DNA of 64,000 nt, taken from Novosphingobium sp. PC22D. Lineage in GTDB: Bacteria > Pseudomonadota > Alphaproteobacteria > Sphingomonadales > Sphingomonadaceae. The notes below the pieces were generated by a model. It made no database searches. It had not been told where the DNA came from and worked only from the letters and a program-made list of their open reading frames with translations. Below are positions 7,818 through 16,268 of the stretch, piece after piece (positions within the stretch are counted from its first letter, which is position 1; each line of letters opens with the position of its first letter). The stretch covers positions 80,461 through 144,460 of the forward strand of contig NZ_MWMO01000012.1 in assembly GCF_002556635.1 (NCBI RefSeq). Reading direction: 5' to 3'. The translations under genes were made by a program, and so were the position numbers.

Positions 7818-8687
7818 TCAGAGCGTGGTGAAGATCGCGCCGAAGTCCTTGCCGCCGCCGCCAGCCTCGACGAAGGCCTCGTAGATCTTCATCGCGTGCT
7901 CGCCCATCGGCACCGAAGCGCCCGAGCTTTGCGCGCCCTGCATCGCGAGGCGCAGGTCCTTGAGCATCAGCGCAGAAGCGAAACCGCCCGCGTAGTCGTT
8001 GTCGGCGGGGCTCGTAACGCCGACACCGGCCGCCGGGGTGTAGTCGTTGAGCGACCAGTTATAGCCCGTGGCGTTGGAGCTGATCTCGTAGAACATCTGC
8101 GGGTCGAGCCCGGCTTTCTCGGCCAGCTTGAGCGCCTCGCACGTGCCGATCATGTGGATCGCGAGCAGCATGTTGTTGCACATCTTGGCGACCTGCCCCG
8201 CGCCGATCGCGCCTGCGTGGATCACCTTCTTGGCCATTGGTTCGAGCACTTCGGAGGCCTTGGCGAAAGCCGCCTCGGTACCGCCGACCATGAAGGTCAG
8301 CGTGCCGCCGTTGGCCGCCGCGATCCCGCCCGAGACCGGCGCATCGACCATCTCGTAGCCCGCCTCGGCGGCAAGCTGGGCGACTTCGCGCGCGGTATCG
8401 ACGTCGATCGTCGAGCAGTCGAGGAACAGCGCGCCCTGGGGGGCCTTGCCGATCACATCGGCGGTGTAGACGCCCTTCACGATCCCGCCATTGGGCAGCA
8501 TGGTGACGACCGCATCGACGCCCGAGACCGCGTCGGGCACGGCGGTAAAGGTCTCACAGCCGTTCTCGGCCGCGCGCGCCAGCGCCTCTTCGGACAAGTC
8601 GAAGGCATGGACCTCGTGCCCCGCCTTGACGAGGTTGGCGGCCATGCCGCCGCCCATGTTGCCAAGCCCGATGAATGCGATCTTCAT
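7818..8687 (-). CDS. mmsB: 3-hydroxyisobutyrate dehydrogenase
   Basis: 289 residues. NAD-dependent oxidation of 3-hydroxyisobutyrate to methylmalonate semialdehyde in valine breakdown. The N-terminal Rossmann motif GLGNMGGGMAANLVKAGHEV (residues 7-26), the substrate loop VDAPVSGGIAAANGGTL (near 115-131), and the catalytic-lysine segment GAIGAGQVAKMCNN (near 159-172) are all family hallmarks. Last gene of a minus-strand run (acyl-CoA dehydrogenase, HIBCH, enoyl-CoA hydratase, then mmsB after an 87-base gap) that reconstructs valine catabolism from isobutyryl-CoA; methylmalonate-semialdehyde dehydrogenase is not in the window. Other beta-hydroxyacid dehydrogenases (tartronate semialdehyde reductase) are similar, but the context favours this call. 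Confidence 0.93.
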   Translation of the reverse strand: MKIAFIGLGNMGGGMAANLVKAGHEVHAFDLSEEALARAAENGCETFTAVPDAVSGVDAVVTMLPNGGIVKGVYTADVIGKAPQGALFLDCSTIDVDTAREVAQLAAEAGYEMVDAPVSGGIAAANGGTLTFMVGGTEAAFAKASEVLEPMAKKVIHAGAIGAGQVAKMCNNMLLAIHMIGTCEALKLAEKAGLDPQMFYEISSNATGYNWSLNDYTPAAGVGVTSPADNDYAGGFASALMLKDLRLAMQGAQSSGASVPMGEHAMKIYEAFVEAGGGGKDFGAIFTTL

Positions 8688-8774
8688 GTCGATGCTCCTC
8701 TCGCTCCCCGGCTCTGCGCCGGGGCAAATCCGCTGGGTACTGTCCGAATCGTCAGGGTACGAAGACCCGTGCGG

Positions 8775-9557
8775 TCAGCGACCCTTCCAGACACCCGCGC
8801 GCTTCTCGACGAAGGCGGCCATGCCTTCGGCCTTGTCCTCGGTCGCGGTGAGGATCTGGAAGCTGCGGCGCTCGGCGAGCAGGCCGGTCTCGAGCGTGGT
8901 TTCGAAGGCGACGTTGACCAGTTCCTTGTTCACCATGGTCGCGAGCGGCGGCATCGCCGCGATCGCCTCGGCCGCCTTCATCGCCTCGTCCATGAGCTGA
9001 TCGTGCGGCACGAGACGGCTGACGAGCCCCGAACGCTCGGCCTCGGCCGCGTCCATCATCCGGCCGGTGAGGCACATGTCCATCGCCTTGGCCTTGCCGA
9101 CCGCACGGGTCAGACGCTGCGATCCGCCCATGCCCGGCGCGACGCCGAGCTTGACCTCGGGCTGGCCGAACTTGGCGTTTTCCGAAGCGATGATGAAATC
9201 GGCCATCATCGCCACCTCGCACCCCCCGCCGAGCGCGAAGCCGTTGACCGCCGCGATCCAGGGCTTGCGCACCTTGCGCACGAGATCGGCCTGCCAGCCG
9301 GAGAAGAAGTCTTCGGAGAAGAACTCGGCGCCGGTCTTCTCGAGCATTTCCTTGATGTCGGCGCCCGCCGCGAAAGCCTTGTCGCCCGATCCGGTGATGA
9401 CGGCGCAAAGCTGCGACTTGTCGGCTTCGTACTTGGCGAAGGCGTCGATCAGTTCGGCGAGGACCGTGGAGTTGAGCGCGTTGAGCGCCTTGGGGCGGTT
9501 GAGCGTGATCAGCGTGACCGCGCCCTTGGTTTCGACCGTGATCGTTTCGTAGCTCAT
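8775..9557 (-). CDS. Short-chain enoyl-CoA hydratase (methacrylyl-CoA step)
   Basis: 260 residues from MSYETITVETKG. The ATG overlaps the TGA of the upstream gene (ATGA), which decides the start over an ATG 12 bases earlier. It adds water to an unsaturated acyl-CoA; the valine context points to methacrylyl-CoA to 3-hydroxyisobutyryl-CoA. The crotonase signature is intact: LNRPKALNALN, then AGADIKEM (first oxyanion loop), and the ALGGGCEVAMMADFIIASENAKFGQPEV block with both catalytic glutamates in the expected places. The C-terminal helices (KNxx-type MAAFVEKRAGVWKGR) are normal. Similar proteins act in fatty-acid oxidation, so substrate range may be broad. Confidence 0.9.
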   Translation of the reverse strand: MSYETITVETKGAVTLITLNRPKALNALNSTVLAELIDAFAKYEADKSQLCAVITGSGDKAFAAGADIKEMLEKTGAEFFSEDFFSGWQADLVRKVRKPWIAAVNGFALGGGCEVAMMADFIIASENAKFGQPEVKLGVAPGMGGSQRLTRAVGKAKAMDMCLTGRMMDAAEAERSGLVSRLVPHDQLMDEAMKAAEAIAAMPPLATMVNKELVNVAFETTLETGLLAERRSFQILTATEDKAEGMAAFVEKRAGVWKGR

Positions 9558-10597
9558 AGCGGTTTCCATTCCTCGTTTGCGGGGAGCGGTGCGAAGATCG
9601 CATCCAGCTTTTGATCGGTGACGCCCTCGGGCGTTGCGGGGTTCCACTTCGGAGCGTTGTCCTTGTCGACGATCACCGCGCGCACGCCCTCGGCGAAATC
9701 GGGCAGCGTCAGAACGCGGCTGGCGATGCGGTATTCCATCGCCATGTTGTCGGCGAAGTCCGACAGCTTCGCGGACTCGGCGAGTTGGCGCAGCGAGACC
9801 TTGCAGGCTTGCGGACTCTTGACCCGCAGCGTCGCGAGTTCCTTGGCCGCCCACTCGCCGTCGTCAGCCTCGAGCGAGGCAAGCACCTCTTCTAAGGTGT
9901 CCGAGGCGAAGTGCTTGCGGATCGCCGAGGCGTGTGCCGCGATCTTCGGTTCGGGCGGCGTCTCGGCCAGTGAGGACAGCACGCCGCCGATCTCGTGCCC
10001 GGCCGCGATCCGGCGCTTGGCCTCGGGGATCGCCTCGGACGGCACGTAGTGCGTGGCAAGCCCCGCCCACAGGCACTCCGCGCCGTCGAGCCGCGCGCCG
10101 GTGAGCGCGAGGAACTGGCCGACACGCCCGTCGAGCCGCGAGAGATACCAACCACCGCCGACGTCGGGAAACAGGCCAATCCCGGTCTCGGGCATGGCGA
10201 GGCGGGTGTTCTCGGTCGCGACGCGATAGCGCGCGGGCTGCGAGATGCCGACGCCGCCGCCCATGGTGATGCCGTCCATGAAGGCGACCACGGGCTTGGC
10301 GTATGTGAAGATCTGGTGGTTAAGGCGATATTCGTCGAAGAAGAAAGCGCGCCCCGCCTTGCCCTCGTCATTGAGCGCGGACTGGCGCAGCAGGTTGATG
10401 TCGCCGCCCGAGCAGAAGCCCCGGCCTTCGCTGTGGTCGAGGATCACCGCCTTGACCTCGCCTTCGTCCTGCCATTCCTTGAGCGCCGCAGTCATCGCCA
10501 GGCACATGTCGAGCGTCAGCGCGTGGATCGCCTTGGGCCGGTTGAGCGTGAGATAGGCGGCGGCGCCCTCGCGCCTGGTGAGAAGTTCGTCCGTCAT
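9554..10597 (-). CDS. 3-hydroxyisobutyryl-CoA hydrolase
   Basis: 347 residues, the usual length of HIBCH and ~90 longer than hydratases of the same fold. It cleaves the CoA ester of 3-hydroxyisobutyrate, the step before MmsB. Distinguishing features are FCSGGDINLLRQSA (oxyanion loop without the hydratase glutamate), MDGITMGGGVGISQPARYRVATENTRLAMPETGIGLFPDVGGGWYLSRL (the glutamate and aspartate of hydrolases), and the C-terminal FAEGVRAVIVDKDNAPKWNPA, the family's EGVRA...DK..P.W signature. It overlaps the next gene by four bases and lies 24 bases after the acyl-CoA dehydrogenase gene, so they are co-transcribed. Confidence 0.94.
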   Translation of the reverse strand: MTDELLTRREGAAAYLTLNRPKAIHALTLDMCLAMTAALKEWQDEGEVKAVILDHSEGRGFCSGGDINLLRQSALNDEGKAGRAFFFDEYRLNHQIFTYAKPVVAFMDGITMGGGVGISQPARYRVATENTRLAMPETGIGLFPDVGGGWYLSRLDGRVGQFLALTGARLDGAECLWAGLATHYVPSEAIPEAKRRIAAGHEIGGVLSSLAETPPEPKIAAHASAIRKHFASDTLEEVLASLEADDGEWAAKELATLRVKSPQACKVSLRQLAESAKLSDFADNMAMEYRIASRVLTLPDFAEGVRAVIVDKDNAPKWNPATPEGVTDQKLDAIFAPLPANEEWKPL

Positions 10598-10621
10598 CGT
10601 CGTCCCCCTTGGGTCGTGCCC

Positions 10622-11767
10622 TTACTGGCGCAGCAGTTCGCGCCCGACGATCATCCGCATGACCTGGTTGGTGCCCTCGAGAATCGAGTGGACCCGCAGG
10701 TCGCGCCAGAAGCGCTCGATCGGATAGTCCTTGAGGTAGCCGTAGCCCCCGAAGAGCTGCAGCGCGTCGTTGACGATCGCCGAGCCGCTGTCGGTCGCGA
10801 GCCGCTTCGCCATCGCCGAAAAACGCGTCTTGTCCGGCGCGCCGGCGGTGACCTTGGCCGCCGCGAGATAGAGCAGCGCGCGTGCCGCCTCGAGGTCGGT
10901 CGCCATGTCCGCAAGCATGAACTGGGTGTTCTGGAACTCGCCGATCGGCTGGTCGAACTGCTTGCGGTCGCGCACGTACTGGACCGCTTCGTCGAGGCAG
11001 CGCTGGGCGCCGCCCAGCGAGCAGGCGCCGATGTTGATGCGGCCGCCGTCGAGCCCCATCATCGCGAAACGGAAGCCCTCGCCTTCGGCACCGACGAGGT
11101 TCTCGGCCGGGACGCGCGCGTCCTCGAAGATCACCTGCGCGGTGGGCGAGGCGTTCCAGCCCAGCTTCTTCTCGGGCGCGCCGAAGCTGACGCCCGGTGT
11201 GTCCTTGTCGACCACGAAGCACGAGATGCCCTTGGTCTTGTGCTCGCCGGTGCGCGCCATGACGACGTAGACGTCGTTGACGCCGCCGCCCGAAATGAAC
11301 TGCTTGGTGCCGTTGAGCACGTAGGCGTCGCCGTCGCGCTTCGCGCTGGTCTTGAGCGCCGCCGCGTCCGATCCCGAGCCCGGCTCGGTGAGGCAATAGG
11401 AGGCGATCTTCTCCATCGTCACCAGCTCGGGCAGGTAGCGGTCCTTGATGTCCTGCGAGGCGAAGCTGTCGATCATCCATGCCGCCATGTTGTGGATCGA
11501 GACATAGGCGCTCGTCGCCGGACAGCCGTAGGACATGGCTTCCATGATCAGCGCCGCCTCGAGCCGGCCAAGACCGATGCCCCCGCTTTCCTCGGACACA
11601 TAGATCGCGCCGAAGCCCAGTTCGCCGGCGGCCTTCCACACGTCCACCGGATAGTGATGCTTCTCGTCCCACTCCGCCGCGAAGGGCGTGATGCGGTCCT
11701 CGGTGAACTTGCGCGCGGTATCCTGGATCGCGAGCTGGTCTTCGGTCAGCGCGAACTGTTCGGTCAT
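10622..11767 (-). CDS. Isobutyryl-CoA dehydrogenase (acyl-CoA dehydrogenase family)
   Basis: 381 residues. FAD flavoprotein that oxidises isobutyryl-CoA to methacrylyl-CoA; the specific substrate is taken from the downstream valine genes. Domains in order: N-terminal helical domain (LTEDQLAIQDTARKF), middle beta domain with the FAD/substrate signatures YCLTEPGSGSDAAALKTSA (near 123-141) and the W-N-A-SPTAQVIFEDARVP segment, and the C-terminal helical domain with DRKQFDQPIGEFQNTQFMLADMA, QLFGGYGYLKDYPIERFWRDLRVHSILEGTNQVMRMIVGR. The catalytic glutamate is in the LEGTNQVM stretch as in short/branched-chain enzymes. Starts 22 bases after the lipoprotein gene, whose membership in the operon is uncertain. 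Confidence 0.92.
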   Translation of the reverse strand: MTEQFALTEDQLAIQDTARKFTEDRITPFAAEWDEKHHYPVDVWKAAGELGFGAIYVSEESGGIGLGRLEAALIMEAMSYGCPATSAYVSIHNMAAWMIDSFASQDIKDRYLPELVTMEKIASYCLTEPGSGSDAAALKTSAKRDGDAYVLNGTKQFISGGGVNDVYVVMARTGEHKTKGISCFVVDKDTPGVSFGAPEKKLGWNASPTAQVIFEDARVPAENLVGAEGEGFRFAMMGLDGGRINIGACSLGGAQRCLDEAVQYVRDRKQFDQPIGEFQNTQFMLADMATDLEAARALLYLAAAKVTAGAPDKTRFSAMAKRLATDSGSAIVNDALQLFGGYGYLKDYPIERFWRDLRVHSILEGTNQVMRMIVGRELLRQ

Positions 11768-11789
11768 GATTGCCCCTGTTCTGTCTTCG

Positions 11790-12281
11790 TTATGCGGCGC
11801 AGCGCGTGTAGGTCAGCGGGTCGGGCATCGCGTCGGGCCCCTTGTCGTGGCGCACGAGCGTCTGCCCGTCGTCGCTCATCTCGAGCGAGACGTCGAGAAT
11901 CCAGGTCTGCCCCTCTCCGGAAAACTCGTAGGCCGCGCTGATCGCGTCGGGTTCGACATTCTCGACCATGCCGAGCGTGGCGACGGATTCGTAGAACTTC
12001 AGGCTGTCCGCCTCGACCGTCATCAGGCCCTTGGCGTCCCCCTTGGTGCTGGTGCAATCGGCGGGAACCAGGCCCCAGCGGCCGCGCATGGCCTCGGGGA
12101 TCTCGTCGCCGGCCAGCGCGGGCGGTTCGCCCGGCGCCGCGGTGCCCGTCTCCGCCCCGGCGGACGCGCTTTCCATCGCGGTGGCGTCTGTCCCCTGCGC
12201 CTCGGGCTCGGCCGGCTCCTTCGAGCAGGCGCCCAAGAGCGCGAGCGTCGCCGCCGCGACCAGTGGCAGTGCGTATTTCAT
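11790..12281 (-). CDS. Secreted lipoprotein of unknown function
   Basis: 163 residues from MKYALPLVAAATLALLGAC; this ATG is chosen because it opens a textbook lipoprotein signal peptide (lipobox LLGAC, Cys at about residue 19) after a GGAGAGGA site, whereas the longer frame from 12329 adds an arginine-rich leader. A low-complexity Ala/Glu/Thr linker (about 20-65) leads to a small globular domain (about 66-163) with two cysteines (ADCTSTKGD and YTRCAA) that could form a disulfide. No named domain is recognised; secreted sphingomonad proteins of this shape are common. It is upstream of and co-directional with the valine genes, with a 22-base gap. Confidence 0.7.
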   Translation of the reverse strand: MKYALPLVAAATLALLGACSKEPAEPEAQGTDATAMESASAGAETGTAAPGEPPALAGDEIPEAMRGRWGLVPADCTSTKGDAKGLMTVEADSLKFYESVATLGMVENVEPDAISAAYEFSGEGQTWILDVSLEMSDDGQTLVRHDKGPDAMPDPLTYTRCAA

Positions 12282-12366
12282 CCGTCCTCTCCTTCCACGC
12301 ACGGCGACGCGGGGCAATGACCCGCGCACGCCGCGCGCCCAGACCTCCGGCTTGCGCTAGGCGCGA

Positions 12367-13791
12367 TCAGCCGATGAGTTCGATGATGTCCTTGCCGAAC
12401 AGCGCCTCGTCCGAGGGGATCTCCTTGGTCTTCGCCAGCGGCTTCGACACCCAGGTCTCGTTGATGAGATCGCGCCAGGTGACGTTGTTGTTGGTGGCGT
12501 TGCCGCCCCACGAACCGCAGCCGAGCGAAAAGGTCTGGCGCATGCCGTTCCACAGGTTGCCCGAGTTCGAGGCCGCCTGCGGCTGGTTGACCATGACGCG
12601 GCTGGTCTTGGTGTGCTCGGCCAGCTTCATGATGTTCTCGTCCGAGGTCGAGTAGATGCCGCAGGAGTGGCCCTGGCCCTGATAGGCCTGGATCGCGTTG
12701 GTCAGTTCGATCGCCTCGTCGAGATCCTTGGCGCGGTAGAGCGCCATGGTGACCGTCATCTTCTCGCCCGAGAAGGGGTGCTCCTTGCCGTGACCGGTCT
12801 CGGGCACGATGAAGAACGCGGTTCCCTCGGGGATCTGGAAGCCGGCATAGTCGGCGATGAACTGCGGCGACTGCGCCACGACCTTGGCGTTGATGTGCTC
12901 GCCATCTTCCCAGATCGCGTTCTGCAGCTTCGCCTTGTTCTCACCCTCGATCACGAAGCCGCCCTTTTCCTTCAGCTTGGCGAGCATCTCGTCGTAGATC
13001 GCGTCGAGCAGGATCACGGCGTTGTCCGAGGAGCACGAGGCGGCATAGTCGAGCGTCTTGGAAATCAGGATCTTCTCGGCCGCGTCATCGAGATCGGCGG
13101 TGTCGTCTACCGTGATCACGGCGTTACCGACGCCGACGCCGAGCGCCGGCGTGCCCGAGCTGTAGGCCGCCTTGACCATCGGCGTGCCGCCGGTGGCGAG
13201 CACGCGGTCACACTGCTTCATCACTTCGTTGGTCTTCTCTACCGAGGGCTGCTCGATCGGGATCACGAGGTCGGCGGGCGCGCCCATCTTCTCGAGCGCG
13301 TCGCGCATGAGGTTGCAGATCTTGGCGTTGACGAACTTGGCGCGCGGGTGCGGGCAGATGATCACCGAGTTGCGCCCCTTGACCGCGCTGATCGCCTTGA
13401 TCACCGGAGTGGCCTCGGGATTGGTCGAGGGCGAAAGCGCGCCGATCACGCCGACGGGTTTGGCGATCTTGACGATGTTGCGCTCGCGATCCTCCTCGAT
13501 GATGCCCACCGACTTGTCGTCGATGATGTCCATCAGCGTGGCGCGAGTCTTGATCGAGATCTTCTTGAACTTGCCTTCGTAGTTGCCGAGCTGGGTTTCC
13601 TCGACGGTCTCGCGGGCGATTTCCTCGTCCATGCCCGGCTTGCACACGGCATAGACCATGCCGCGAATCCAGCGATCGACCTGCTCCTGCGTGGCGTGCT
13701 CGATCTGGTGCTGCGCCTTGCGCGAGCGGGCGACCAGCTCCGCGACTTCGTCGGCGACGGTGGTTTCTGCAATGTCTTCAACGGTGGCCAT
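12367..13791 (-). CDS. CoA-acylating aldehyde dehydrogenase (SauS/AdhE-N type)
   Basis: 474 residues. NAD(P)-dependent oxidation of an aldehyde to an acyl-CoA, or the reverse. The sequence resembles the acylating group (aldehyde domain of AdhE, EutE/PduP, sulfoacetaldehyde dehydrogenase SauS) rather than hydrolytic ALDHs: GVIGALSPSTNPEATPVIKAISAVKGRN, HPRAKFVNAKICNLMRDAL, and the nucleophile segment LDYAASCSSDNAVI with Cys at residue 253. The C-terminal GCGSWGGNATNNNVTWRDLIN is the GxGsWGgN signature of this group. Sulfoacetaldehyde is one candidate; acetaldehyde or other aldehydes are equally possible. Stands alone; its promoter side faces the flavin reductase gene across a 315-base region with two inverted repeats. 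Confidence 0.85.
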   Translation of the reverse strand: MATVEDIAETTVADEVAELVARSRKAQHQIEHATQEQVDRWIRGMVYAVCKPGMDEEIARETVEETQLGNYEGKFKKISIKTRATLMDIIDDKSVGIIEEDRERNIVKIAKPVGVIGALSPSTNPEATPVIKAISAVKGRNSVIICPHPRAKFVNAKICNLMRDALEKMGAPADLVIPIEQPSVEKTNEVMKQCDRVLATGGTPMVKAAYSSGTPALGVGVGNAVITVDDTADLDDAAEKILISKTLDYAASCSSDNAVILLDAIYDEMLAKLKEKGGFVIEGENKAKLQNAIWEDGEHINAKVVAQSPQFIADYAGFQIPEGTAFFIVPETGHGKEHPFSGEKMTVTMALYRAKDLDEAIELTNAIQAYQGQGHSCGIYSTSDENIMKLAEHTKTSRVMVNQPQAASNSGNLWNGMRQTFSLGCGSWGGNATNNNVTWRDLINETWVSKPLAKTKEIPSDEALFGKDIIELIG

Positions 13792-13869
13792 GGCATCTAT
13801 CCCTTGTGTTCATCCCATCCGCATCGCCATACCGCGCGGGCACGCAGCCGCGGAAAAATTTTCACGCCC

Positions 13870-13893
13870 CTCCCTGCACCTTCACGCAGGGAG
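13870..13893. promoter_or_regulatory. Inverted repeat, 8-bp arms, in divergent promoter region
   Basis: CTCCCTGC and GCAGGGAG (13870-13877 and 13886-13893) flank an 8-base spacer. It sits 78 bases upstream of the aldehyde dehydrogenase start in the 315-base region between that gene and the divergent flavin reductase gene. It could be an operator or a leader hairpin of the aldehyde dehydrogenase transcript. Confidence 0.4.
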
Positions 13894-13903
13894 TCGCAAA
13901 CAG

Positions 13904-13921
13904 TTTAATCGAGCAATTAAA
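13904..13921. promoter_or_regulatory. AT-rich inverted repeat TTTAAT-N6-ATTAAA
   Basis: Perfect 6-bp arms around CGAGCA, in the AT-rich centre (about 13895-13945) of an otherwise GC-rich intergenic stretch. The position between divergent genes and the 6-6-6 layout fit a dimeric repressor operator (TetR or similar) or promoter overlap. The rest of 13792-14106 shows no gene. Confidence 0.4.
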
Positions 13922-14106
13922 TCGTTGCAGTTGTAATTTGATCAACCCCGCCGCTTTCTCGCGCACCTGCCAATTGGATTAGGGGATCGTTCGACTTGCG
14001 GCGGACCGCCCCGCCGCTTCGGCGAACCGCTTCCGCTGTCGACACCTCGATATGCATCGGCTAGTCGCCCACGGGTTGGCATGCGGCACTAACGAAAGGC
14101 TATTCC

Positions 14107-14601
14107 ATGGGCGAAACCAGCATCGATCCCAACGATTTCCGCAAGGTGCTCGGCAGCTATCCGACAGGGGTATGCGTGATCACCGCGCTCGATGCTGACG
14201 ACAAGCCCGCGGGCATGGTGGTGGGTTCCTTCACATCGGTTTCGCTGGATCCGCCGCTGGTGGGATTCTTCCCGGACAAGAAGTCGAGTTCCTGGCCGCT
14301 GATCGAGAGTGCCGGGCATTTCTGCGTCAACGTCATGGGCAGCAACCAGCAGGCGATCTGCCGCGCGGTCGCCGCCAAGGGCGACGAGAAGTTCGTCGGC
14401 GTCGAATTCGCGCTGTCCGAACACAATCTGCCGATCATTGCCGACTCGCTCGCCTGCATCGAGTGCCGGCTCCATTCGGTGACCGAGGCGGGCGACCACT
14501 GGTTCGTGCTGGGCGAAGTGCTGCGGCTCGAAATGACTCGCGACGACGATCCGATGCTGTTCCACCGAGGCCGCTACGGCGGCTTCGCCGAGGTGATCTA
14601 G
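14107..14601 (+). CDS. Flavin reductase-like domain protein
   Basis: 164 residues. NAD(P)H:flavin oxidoreductase of the HpaC/short-chain flavin reductase family, the component that supplies reduced FMN or FAD to two-component monooxygenases. Characteristic stretches are FRKVLGSYPTGVCVITALDA, the flavin-binding MVVGSFTSVSLDPPLVGFFP (near residues 37-56), and GDHWFVLGEV with the terminal MLFHRGRYGGF. It is single-domain, unlike the 317-residue reductase at 61.4 kb. No monooxygenase partner lies next to it; an SDR and an alpha/beta hydrolase follow on the same strand after 92 bases. The luciferase-like protein at 28.7 kb is a possible but distant client, which is a guess. Confidence 0.85.
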   Translation: MGETSIDPNDFRKVLGSYPTGVCVITALDADDKPAGMVVGSFTSVSLDPPLVGFFPDKKSSSWPLIESAGHFCVNVMGSNQQAICRAVAAKGDEKFVGVEFALSEHNLPIIADSLACIECRLHSVTEAGDHWFVLGEVLRLEMTRDDDPMLFHRGRYGGFAEVI

Positions 14602-14693
14602 AAGTGATCTAGTCCGGCCTGCTGCTTGACTTGCGTGCCCGCGGCACGGATCACCCGTGCCGTTCAAGAGAGCGGGATACGGGAGAGCAGGAT

Positions 14694-15446
14694 ATGACAC
14701 GTTCGCTGGGCGGCAGGGTCGCCGTGATCACGGGCGCGGGATCGGGAATCGGGCGCGGCGTTGCGCTGCGGCTCGCCGAAGACGATGCGAAGATCGCGGT
14801 ATGGGACATCAACAAGGCCGGCGCCGACGAGACTGCGGACATGGTCCGCGCCGCCGGAGGCACCGCCATTGCCATCGAGTGCGACTGTTCGGACAAGGCG
14901 GCGATCGCCGCTGCCGCGGCGACCACGCGCAGCGAACTCGGCCCAGTGGCGATCCTCGTCAACAATGCCGGGATCGCGCCGTTCAAGCCCTTCCTCGAAA
15001 CCGAGGACGAACTGTTCGACACGGTCATCCGGATCAACCTGCGCGGCCCCTGGCTGGTGACCAAGGAACTGATCCCGGACATGCTCGCGGCGAAGTGGGG
15101 ACGGATCATCAACATCACCTCGTCCTCGGTGCAGACGGGCTCGCCGACCCAGAGCCACTACACCAGTTCGAAGGGCGGACTGCTCGGCTTCAGCAAGTCG
15201 CTCGCGCTCGAAATGGCACCGCACGGGATCACCGTGAACATGATCCCGCCGGGCGCGATCGACACGCCCATGCTGCGCGGCGCCGGGATCGACGGTGAGG
15301 CCTTCGGCGCGGCGCTGCCCGTCCGCCGCCTCGGGCAGGTCGAGGACATCGGCGCGGCGGCGGCCTATCTCGCCTCCGAGGAAGCCGGCTACGTCACAGG
15401 CCAGACGATCAGCACGAATGGCGGCCGCTACATGGGTTCGGCATGA
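14694..15446 (+). CDS. Short-chain dehydrogenase/reductase (FabG-like)
   Basis: 250 residues from ATG 14694 (GGGAGAGCAGGAT upstream). Cytoplasmic NAD(P)-dependent oxidoreductase acting on a hydroxyl/keto pair. Cofactor motif GAGSGIGRG at residues 15-23, NNAG near residue 90, catalytic Ser in ITSSSVQTGS, and Tyr156-x3-Lys160 in the YTSSK motif. The C-terminal GQTISTNGGRYM replaces the common GQ.i.vdGG. It overlaps the following hydrolase gene by ATGA, so the two are translationally coupled; a dehydrogenase followed by a hydrolase (for example of a ring-cleavage product or ester) fits the catabolic surroundings, but the substrate is unknown. Confidence 0.88.
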   Translation: MTRSLGGRVAVITGAGSGIGRGVALRLAEDDAKIAVWDINKAGADETADMVRAAGGTAIAIECDCSDKAAIAAAAATTRSELGPVAILVNNAGIAPFKPFLETEDELFDTVIRINLRGPWLVTKELIPDMLAAKWGRIINITSSSVQTGSPTQSHYTSSKGGLLGFSKSLALEMAPHGITVNMIPPGAIDTPMLRGAGIDGEAFGAALPVRRLGQVEDIGAAAAYLASEEAGYVTGQTISTNGGRYMGSA

Positions 15447-16231
15447 GCGAGCCCTTCTCGGTCGCGGCGGAAGGCACCACGCTCGTCGGCGACTGGCGCA
15501 AGGGCGCGCGCAATGTCTGCCCGCTCGTCCTGGCGCACGGCTTCGGCGGTTCGCGGCGTGACTGGGGCGCGGTGGTCGACGCGCTCCCGGCCGATCATTC
15601 TGTGCTGCGCTACGACCAGCGCGGCTTCGGCGACTCACCCTATGCCGAGACTCCCTACTCGCACGCCGACGACCTGCTCGCGCTGTTCGACGAACTCGAC
15701 ATCGCGCGGGCAGACTTGTGCGGCATGTCGCTGGGCGGCTCGACCGTGCTCCATTTCGCGCTCGACCACCCAGAGCGTGTGCACCGACTAATCCTGGTGA
15801 GCCCGCTGATCGTCGGCTGGTCGTGGTCGGAGGAGTGGATCGCGCTGTGGAAGGCGATCGGACGGCTGGCGCGTGCGGACGACATGGACGGCGCGCGGCA
15901 AGCCTGGCTCGCGCATCCGCTGTTCGATCAGGTGCGTGGCACCGACAACGAGCAATACCAGCGCGAAGCGATCGCGGCCTTCCACGGCCGGCAATGGATC
16001 GCCGACGCGGCACGTCCCGAAGTATCCGACGTCGAGCGGCTCCATAAGCTCGAGCCCCCGACCCTGCTGCTCACCGGCGAGCGCGACATGGCCGACTTCC
16101 GGCTGATTGCGGACCTGATTGCGGGCGCCGCGCCCGAGGTGACGCGCATCGACTATCGCGAGGCCGGCCACATGCTGACGCTTGAGCGCCCCGCCGAGAT
16201 AGGCAAGGCGATCGGGGAATTCGTCGCCTGA
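15443..16231 (+). CDS. Alpha/beta hydrolase
   Basis: 262 residues. Serine hydrolase of the alpha/beta fold with the nucleophile elbow GMSLGGS (Ser96), an oxyanion HGFG (near residue 33), and the terminal catalytic His in EAGHMLTLERPAEI; the Asp is probably in LLTGERDMADF. Closest in shape to 3-oxoadipate enol-lactonase, meta-cleavage hydrolase and epoxide hydrolase groups, which cannot be separated here by eye. Start codon overlaps the SDR stop (ATGA). A strong hairpin at 16269-16313 ends the unit in front of the convergent TonB receptor gene. Confidence 0.87.
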   Translation: MSEPFSVAAEGTTLVGDWRKGARNVCPLVLAHGFGGSRRDWGAVVDALPADHSVLRYDQRGFGDSPYAETPYSHADDLLALFDELDIARADLCGMSLGGSTVLHFALDHPERVHRLILVSPLIVGWSWSEEWIALWKAIGRLARADDMDGARQAWLAHPLFDQVRGTDNEQYQREAIAAFHGRQWIADAARPEVSDVERLHKLEPPTLLLTGERDMADFRLIADLIAGAAPEVTRIDYREAGHMLTLERPAEIGKAIGEFVA

Positions 16232-16268
16232 GGTCCGCACTGCGGCAAAGATCGCCTCGGCCGGACCG

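Noticed and set aside
7698..9614. 638-codon plus-strand open frame across mmsB and the enoyl-CoA hydratase
   Set aside because: Antisense shadow of two well-supported genes; low-complexity RRR/HHH composition.
14593..14612. Tandem GTGATCTAG repeat at the end of the flavin reductase gene
   Set aside because: Two copies of 9 bases over the stop codon; too small to assign a function, probably local duplication.
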